Source: Weeksellaceae bacterium
Lineage (GTDB): Bacteria; Bacteroidota; Bacteroidia; Flavobacteriales; Weeksellaceae
DNA: 5,376 nucleotides
Assembly: GCA_022701475.1 (NCBI GenBank)
Contig: JAKOOI010000549.1
Location: forward strand, 1 to 5,376
Direction of reading: 5' to 3'
Shown here: piece by piece, positions 5,175 to 5,376 of the stretch
Numbering within the stretch: the first letter of the stretch is position 1
Layout of the letters: each line of letters opens with the position of its first letter
The notes under the pieces: generated by a model
What the model saw: the letters and a program-made list of their open reading frames with translations, nothing else
What the model was told of the DNA's origin: nothing
Databases searched by the model: none
Made by a program: the position numbers and the translations under genes

Positions 5175-5376
5175 GTTGGGTCATGTTTTTCAGGATTTCA
5201 GCAGAAACGGTATTTACAATAGAATCTCCGTATACTGTTATGGCAGAAGATTCATTTTCCGTGTTGTTCTGAATTATCGTATCAGTTAAAAAATAACTTG
5301 GGTCAACATCAAAATAATCACATACTTTCTGCATCATATGAAAGTCAATTTTTTCAACAATTCCGCTCTCAATTTT
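5149..5376 (-). CDS. XRE-type helix-turn-helix transcriptional regulator, C-terminal part (partial, frameshifted)
   Basis: The gene enters from the right edge on the minus strand; 75 codons are visible and the start is missing. The first visible residues, KIESG, match the end of the recognition helix in Cro/C1-type HTH domains (typically SKIENG). The following DFHMMQKVCDYFDVDPSYFL is the usual closing helix of that fold, with hydrophobic core positions intact. After it comes a polar, Asn/Thr/Ser-rich linker and a segment ending in SAEILKNM. The reading frame then stops at 5151-5149 after an atypical PGADCPAD, which is probably the result of a one-base frameshift. Internal ATGs at 5337 and 5334 lie inside the HTH domain and are not the real start. 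The DNA target and the regulated genes are unknown. The partial length prevents a closer family assignment. Confidence 0.75.
   Translation of the reverse strand, partial: KIESGIVEKIDFHMMQKVCDYFDVDPSYFLTDTIIQNNTENESSAITVYGDSIVNTVSAEILKNMTQPGADCPAD

Overview
The window looks like chromosomal DNA of a member of the Bacteroidota, most likely a flavobacterium of the Chryseobacterium type. Three things suggest this: -7 promoter elements of the TAnnTTTG kind rather than TATAAT, start codons in AT-rich leaders without a clear Shine-Dalgarno sequence, and protein sequences that read like that group. The genus is an inference; no search was run.

Layout from left to right. (1) Positions 1-133, minus strand: the first 44 codons of a gene that leaves the window, possibly an FkbM-type methyltransferase. 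A strong -7 box and a direct TTAACA repeat lie upstream. (2) 134-361: intergenic, holding that promoter and a minus-strand terminator. (3) 362-1030, minus: a complete DUF2461 protein of unknown function. (4) 1031-1244: a divergent intergenic region with one promoter in each direction and an orphan terminator-like hairpin. (5) 1245-2939, plus: a complete DEAD-box RNA helicase with an Arg/Asp-rich linker and a DbpA-type RNA-binding domain, closed by a strong terminator. (6) 3090-3728 and 3749-4891, plus: a two-gene phosphate operon, made of a PhoU-like DUF47 protein and a PiT-family phosphate permease, closed by a long, probably bidirectional terminator. (7) 4947-5108: a non-coding stretch with several CpG-rich inverted repeats that no gene explains. 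(8) 5149-5376, minus: the C-terminal part of an XRE-type helix-turn-helix regulator whose gene starts outside the window. It appears to carry a one-base frameshift that cuts off a heptad-repeat tail.

Most of the window is ordinary core genome: RNA remodelling, phosphate uptake and a conserved protein of unknown function. The helicase and the DUF2461 gene are transcribed divergently and need not be related. The phosphate pair is a well-known arrangement in which the DUF47 protein is thought to assist or regulate the permease. I see no phage, CRISPR, toxin-antitoxin or insertion-sequence machinery and no convincing new multi-gene system. The points most worth a second look are the frameshifted regulator, the structured DNA beside it, and the TTAACA-type repeats in front of two genes.
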